Shown: piece by piece, positions 60,101 through 64,000 of the stretch | Numbering within the stretch: position 1 is the first letter of the stretch | How the letters are laid out: every line of letters begins with the position of its first letter | Source: Lophius americanus | Taxonomy: Eukaryota; Chordata; Actinopteri; Lophiiformes; Lophiidae | Direction: 5' to 3' | Length of the DNA stretch: 64,000 nucleotides | Assembly: GCA_037951165.1 (NCBI GenBank) | Contig: JBBDHG010000003.1 | Coordinates: forward strand, 13,398,501 to 13,462,500 | Made by a program: the position numbers and the translations under genes | Notes under the pieces: generated by a model | Database searches by the model: none | What the model was told of the DNA's origin: nothing | What the model saw: only the letters and a program-made list of their open reading frames with translations

Positions 60101-61582
60101 GGTTTTTGTCCCCCGACCAAATATTGGGAGATGTTTCCACAGAAGAGGAGCTTGATAGCTTCTTGGCTCCCCTTCTACTTATGGAGACTCTAGGTACTAC
60201 AAGTAACCGTTCAAGCTGGGAGCGCAATGTTCTGGTTGGACAATATTGAACTATGAGCTCCTTCAGATACGTTGGTGTCTGACCGAGGGCACCAACGTAT
60301 CTGAGGGCTTTGTAAGTGAGCAGAAGGATTTTGAATTGAATTCTGGATTTTACTGGGAGCCAATGAAGGGAAGCTAATACAGGAGAGATAAGTTCTCTTA
60401 ACCATCGTTCTGGATCAGCTGGGGGGGCTTCAGAGACTTATTGGGACAACCTGCTAGTAGGGCATTACAGTAATCCGGCCGGAAGTAACAAATGCATGAA
60501 CTAACTTTCTGCATCTTTTTGCGACAGAATGTGCCGTATTTTAGAAATATCACGCAAATGAAAAAAAGCAGTCTTTGAAATCTGTTTTATGTGGGAGTCA
60601 AAGGTCATATCCTGATCAAAGATAACTCCCAGGTTCCTCACAGGGGTGCTGGAGGCCAAGTTCATACATTCCAGAATAGTTATATTATCAGATAAATTGT
60701 TTCTCAGGTGTTTGGGTCCCAGCACAATAACTTCAATTTTATCTGACTTTAATAATAAAAAGTTACAGGTCATCAAGGTCTTAATGTCTTTGAGACACGC
60801 CTCTAAATTAGATAAATTGGCTCCAATCTTGCCCCCCTACCCAGTAACCCATATATAAGGAAGTTTTGCAAGTTTGTTGTTACATGTAGAACACAACCAG
60901 TACTTGCCAGAAATTCCTACAGCTCCTTCAACGTTGCTGTTGGCATCTTTTAAGCCTCCCTGACCAGTTTACCTCTTGTCTTTTCAGCCATTTAGAGGGA
61001 CGACTTGTTCTTGGCGGTGTCACTGCTATATTTTTTCCACTTATTGATGATTGTCTTCACAGTGTCCATAGTAGATCTAATTTACCCTTCTTCTGATTGA
61101 TACCTTACAACAAGGAGATCCCTCTGATGCTCTTTGCAGATCACTGCTTTTACTGTAAGATGCAACTGAGTAAATATCAGGAATATCCAAAGAGAGTCTC
61201 TAAAATTGTCTCTAAAATTGGTGGCTGGTGTGTACTGACTACTAATTAAAATGATTTTGAATGCGATTGGTTCATTCTGAAGTCACATCCTCAATTATAG
61301 GAGGATGTGCATACTTGCGTGTCGACAATATTCATTCATTTGTTTTCCATAACTGTCTGTGCTGTCTTTGTGGTCAGTGGAATATCTAGCCTCAGTCCAT
61401 CAACTCATGGTTGTGTTTGTGTCTTGACCTGCACTTTTCCTTTTCAGGGGATGGCGACAGCTTCCTCAGTATGGCCGAATGTCAGTTCATCATTAAACAC
61501 GAACTGGATACGTTAAGAGCCCAAGATGAGACTTATGTGCCGGGACACACCCAAGCCAAGCTGTACCCTGGGAAATCTATCG
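57024..61582 (+). CDS. ano10: ANO10 / TMEM16K, N-terminal part (3 coding exons; continues past the window)
   Basis: Exons 57024-57156, 57226-57423 and 61448-61582 join in frame to 155 residues plus one base. The product aligns with the start of human ANO10: RFTPLVVVELASDTKEEA..W, then NIFLVGA..LLSGAEEVGLFKEYNDGSMR, then FLSMAECQFIIKHEL and QAKLYPGKS. Only the cytoplasmic N-terminal domain is present; the transmembrane region must lie beyond 64,000. The ATG at 57024 is chosen because an in-frame TGA lies at 57000-57002 in the same exon. Anoctamins are Ca-dependent phospholipid scramblases or channels, and ANO10 is mainly endoplasmic reticulum/endosomal and linked to human recessive ataxia. The intron between the first two coding exons is only 69 bp, while the next is 4 kb and holds LINE and family X repeats. 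Which teleost copy (a or b) this is remains open. Confidence 0.95.
57226..57423 (+). CDS. ano10: ano10 second coding exon
   Basis: Encodes residues 45-111 (AELLVEQLGP to HNFTDFKG) and is bounded by TTCCAG and GTGAGG. It is preceded by a 69-bp intron. Confidence 0.95.
59440..59855 (+). repeat. Family X repeat, long copy
   Basis: Same landmarks as 47,780-48,290 (GTGCATAACCTTAGTTTCTA, AATGAATTTGCTCAGAAAAT, ATAGGACCAGGAGGACTCTC, CTGGCTGCAAAG-type end). It lies within an ano10 intron. Confidence 0.7.
59920..60850 (-). mobile_element. LINE fragment: RT C-terminus and 3' part, same family as 24,928-27,420
   Basis: 60776-60501 encodes FLLLKSDKIEVIVLGPKHL, NLGVIFDQDMTFDSHIKQ and FHLRDISKIRHILSQKDAE, a signature of common fish LINE RTs. 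The stretch 59,930-60,410 is close to 25,560-26,040 base by base. It sits in an ano10 intron, antisense to the gene. Confidence 0.8.
61448..61582 (+). CDS. ano10: ano10 third coding exon
   Basis: Encodes residues 111-155, ending QAKLYPGKSI-G, with a TTTTCAG acceptor and a GTGAGT donor. The following intron runs past the end of the window. Confidence 0.96.
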
Positions 61583-63154
61583 GTGAGTATCTGCTCAGCT
61601 TGAGGATTTATCTCTTATTAACTCCTTGGATGAAACCAAAGCAGGTTCTTCCAGAACATATACTGTATCATGGCACGAAAGTAGAATTTAGGTCATGGTT
61701 GAGTGTCACATTGACTTTCTGTGCTTTATGGCCCATCTATCCGTCCATCCACCTGCCCCACCCAACAAAGCTGACCCAGGAGGATTCTGAAGTGTTCCCA
61801 GGTCGGATAGCTTATGTAGTAGATCCAGTCAGTTCTGGGTCTACCCCAGGGATGTGCTTGGAAAACTTCCAAAGATTGGTGTCCTGGAGAAGTCCTGATC
61901 AGATGCACAAACCCCTCAATTGACTCCCTTGAAGGAGTAGCAGCTTTTCAGCTCTGAGCTCCTCACCTTATCTCTAAGGCTGAGCCCAACCACCCTACGA
62001 AGGAAGCTCGTTTCATCCGCTTGTATCCTTGAACCTCATTCTTTAACTTTCTACCAAGAGCTCATGACCATAGATGGGTGTTGGAACGTAGAGCAGCTGA
62101 TCCACTGAGCTTTGCTTTCCGGCTCAGCTTTTTTTCCACCACAACGGACCAATAGAAAACCATCATTATTGCTGTTACTACACTGATCCGTCTTGTCCTT
62201 TTCCCGTCACTCGAGAACAAGTTACCAAGATACTCCTTCACTTGAGGCAGCAACTCACCTCCAACCTGGAGGAAACAGTCTACTATTTTCTGACAAAGAA
62301 GCAGAAAATAGTAGACTATTGGATGTTATCGCTGATCGTTGATGACGCAAGTCAATATTTCATAGAAATGTTTAAATTACTTTTGGGTGACGTCTGGTTA
62401 AGATGACAGCGGCAGAAAACATGTTTGGATGATCTGTTGTTTTTAGAATGTGTTCAGGTTGATGAATGTGACACATCAGAAAAAAATTACAAGGAGTCAA
62501 ACTTTGGAAATGGGAAGAGTCTGTCGCCCATTTTTACCATTTTGAAAAATATTGCTGATATTGCGTAAAAAAGGGATTAGGAAAAAAGTGAAGCGTTGGA
62601 GGAAGTTGAGCTCTGCTTCCTCCTCCCCCTTGGAAGTAGGCTGAACCCAGCATGTATCGCCACCACTGCCTCTTATCCTCTCCTCTCTCCAACGATGTGG
62701 CTGCAGTATGGAAACAATGAATATGCAAATTCAGTGGATTATTCCAAAGCCAGATAAGGAAGCAATGAGTTAGCAGTGGAGATAGGGTGCCTCCATTCAG
62801 CGCTGTTTGAGAAAATCGTCTTAAAGCAGAATGTAATCGTTTTCGACAAATGATGCACTCAACAAATGGGAGATGAAATGATAGAGCCTTCATGTGCATG
62901 TATTTAGACAATAGCATTTATTGTAATGGACGGTACATTGTGCTGCAACGTCTCCCAGCTATTATGTGACTGTCCTTGCTTTAGAAACTTAAGCACAGAG
63001 TTTATTTGGTTGGGAGAGTAAGCTTAGACAAACAAAATGTAGCAAAGCATTATTATAATGTCACTCAAAAGTCACTGAAAGATATTTTCCCAAATTATTC
63101 AAACTTTGAATGTAGCTTCAACCAAACTACTGGATGCACAGAATTCCCATTACT

Positions 63155-63340
63155 CCGATCAGCCATAACAATGAGACGACCCATCATTTTGACAACTTAT
63201 CTCGTTCAAGGTCACGGGTGGCTGGAACATATCCCAGCTGACATTGATAGGTGGATTAAACATTCCTCACAGTGTAGACAACCATTCCCTCCTATCAATC
63301 ATTTGGAGTTACCAGTTCCTCTCCCACCTAGACTATACTG
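63155..63340 (+). repeat. Tc1 terminus scrap plus another common fish repeat remnant
   Basis: GATCAGCCATAACAATGAGA at 63,158 resembles a Tc1-like terminus. GGTCACGGGTGGCTGGAACA followed by ATCCCAGCTGAC and ATTTGGAGTTACCAGTT is a widespread interspersed motif in fish genomes. Class not assigned. Confidence 0.4.
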
Positions 63341-63419
63341 TTTGAAATTTAACCCACAACCTCTTTCCTGTGATGCAACGGTGCAATTCACCGTCTGCTG
63401 CCTTCACAAAAAAATAAAA

Positions 63420-63740
63420 AATAAAACAACCTGCATAATATATCCGAGGAAGATGATCCTCCTGTTTTTTGAGAGGCAAGAGGGAGAACAAAATACAAAA
63501 ACGGTAATTAGTTGAGATAAAACATTAACATTCAGATTATGCTTCAACAGTGACACCTACAGGGAAGGCAAGGTGAGAGGCACTCTGTGTGAAGTGGAGA
63601 GCACAGGAGTACAAACTTCATTATCCTCCTCTGGCTGCTGGATCTGCGAGATCAATTTAATGTCTTCAATGTTTTGTTTTTTTCTCATGCTGATCTTCTA
63701 TTAGCCAAACCACAGGAAATGATGCTCCAAGGATGTCCCC
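63420..63740. repeat. Repeat Z, copy 2
   Basis: ACAGTGACACCTACAGGGAA, TGTGTGAAGTGGAGAGCACA and GAGATCAATTTAATGTCTTC match 24,570-24,927. Confidence 0.55.
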
Positions 63741-64000
63741 TCCAATCAATCAACAACCAGAACACATAAATCGCCTTAGTTACAGGAAACATGAAATCCC
63801 TTGATGCATTTGCTGAGGCCAAAAGCATAGGCAAACCAGGAACAGTCGACAAGACTTGCAGTTCTGGAGATGTTCTGATCTAGTCATCAAAATTTAGTCT
63901 TTTTCAAACTCTTTCATCCCTATGCTTGTCAATTCTCCTGCTTCAATTTTCAATTTCAGGACAAAATGTTAAGGTAACCAGGTAATCCCGGTTACTGATG

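Larger units (their letters stand above)
57424..61447 (+). other. ano10 intron between second and third coding exons
   Basis: A 4.0-kb intron. It includes a perfect hairpin (58,728-58,773), a family X copy (59,440-59,855) and a minus-strand LINE RT fragment (59,920-60,850). The rest looks unique. Confidence 0.8.
61583..64000 (+). other. ano10 intron, open at the right edge
   Basis: Contains a perfect inverted repeat (62,277-62,317), repeat Z copy 2 and a Tc1/other repeat scrap. The next coding exon, expected to begin with residues after YPGKS, was not found. Confidence 0.75.

Noticed and set aside
63006..63515. 169-codon plus-strand ORF
   Set aside because: Runs over repeat remnants; no homology to ANO10 and no splice sites in the right phase.

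Overview
The window is nuclear DNA from a ray-finned (teleost) fish. The evidence is two vertebrate genes with short introns (the smallest is 69 bp), Tc1-like transposon relics, several fish-type LINE fragments with microsatellite 3' tails, tRNA-headed SINE-like elements and abundant CA/TG and tetranucleotide arrays. I cannot name the species. No virus, toxin gene, operon or CRISPR array was seen.

Layout. From 1 to about 39,200 I find no host gene that I can defend. This stretch is intergenic: microsatellites, relics of Tc1-like elements, an almost complete but decayed L2/Jockey-type LINE (17,190-19,862, minus), a second LINE with an ORF1 esterase-like end, part of the endonuclease and the RT C-terminus (24,928-27,420, minus), RTE-like and Harbinger-like pieces, and unassigned unique DNA that may include conserved non-coding elements. 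From 39,210 to 52,402 (minus strand) lies abhd5 (CGI-58), complete in seven coding exons giving 345 residues. From about 54,328 to beyond the right edge (plus strand) lies ano10; its probable untranslated first exon and first three coding exons (155 residues of the cytoplasmic N-terminus) are inside the window. The two genes are head to head about 2 kb apart, the same arrangement as ABHD5 and ANO10 in human.

Working together: ABHD5 is the lipid-droplet co-activator of the triglyceride lipase PNPLA2, and ANO10 is a TMEM16-family membrane protein. Their adjacency is conserved synteny and I do not infer a shared pathway. The abhd5 mRNA may carry a 52-codon upstream ORF that overlaps the main start in another frame.

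The most unusual signal is not a gene. At least nine loci carry perfect short-loop inverted duplications (10-16 bp arms). In one of them a second copy of the same LINE lacks the inverted segment, which points to replication template switching. A second signal is an unassigned dispersed repeat of about 0.5 kb (called family X here), present in about ten pieces on both strands between 28 and 60 kb, and a second family (Y) with copies in two abhd5 introns.
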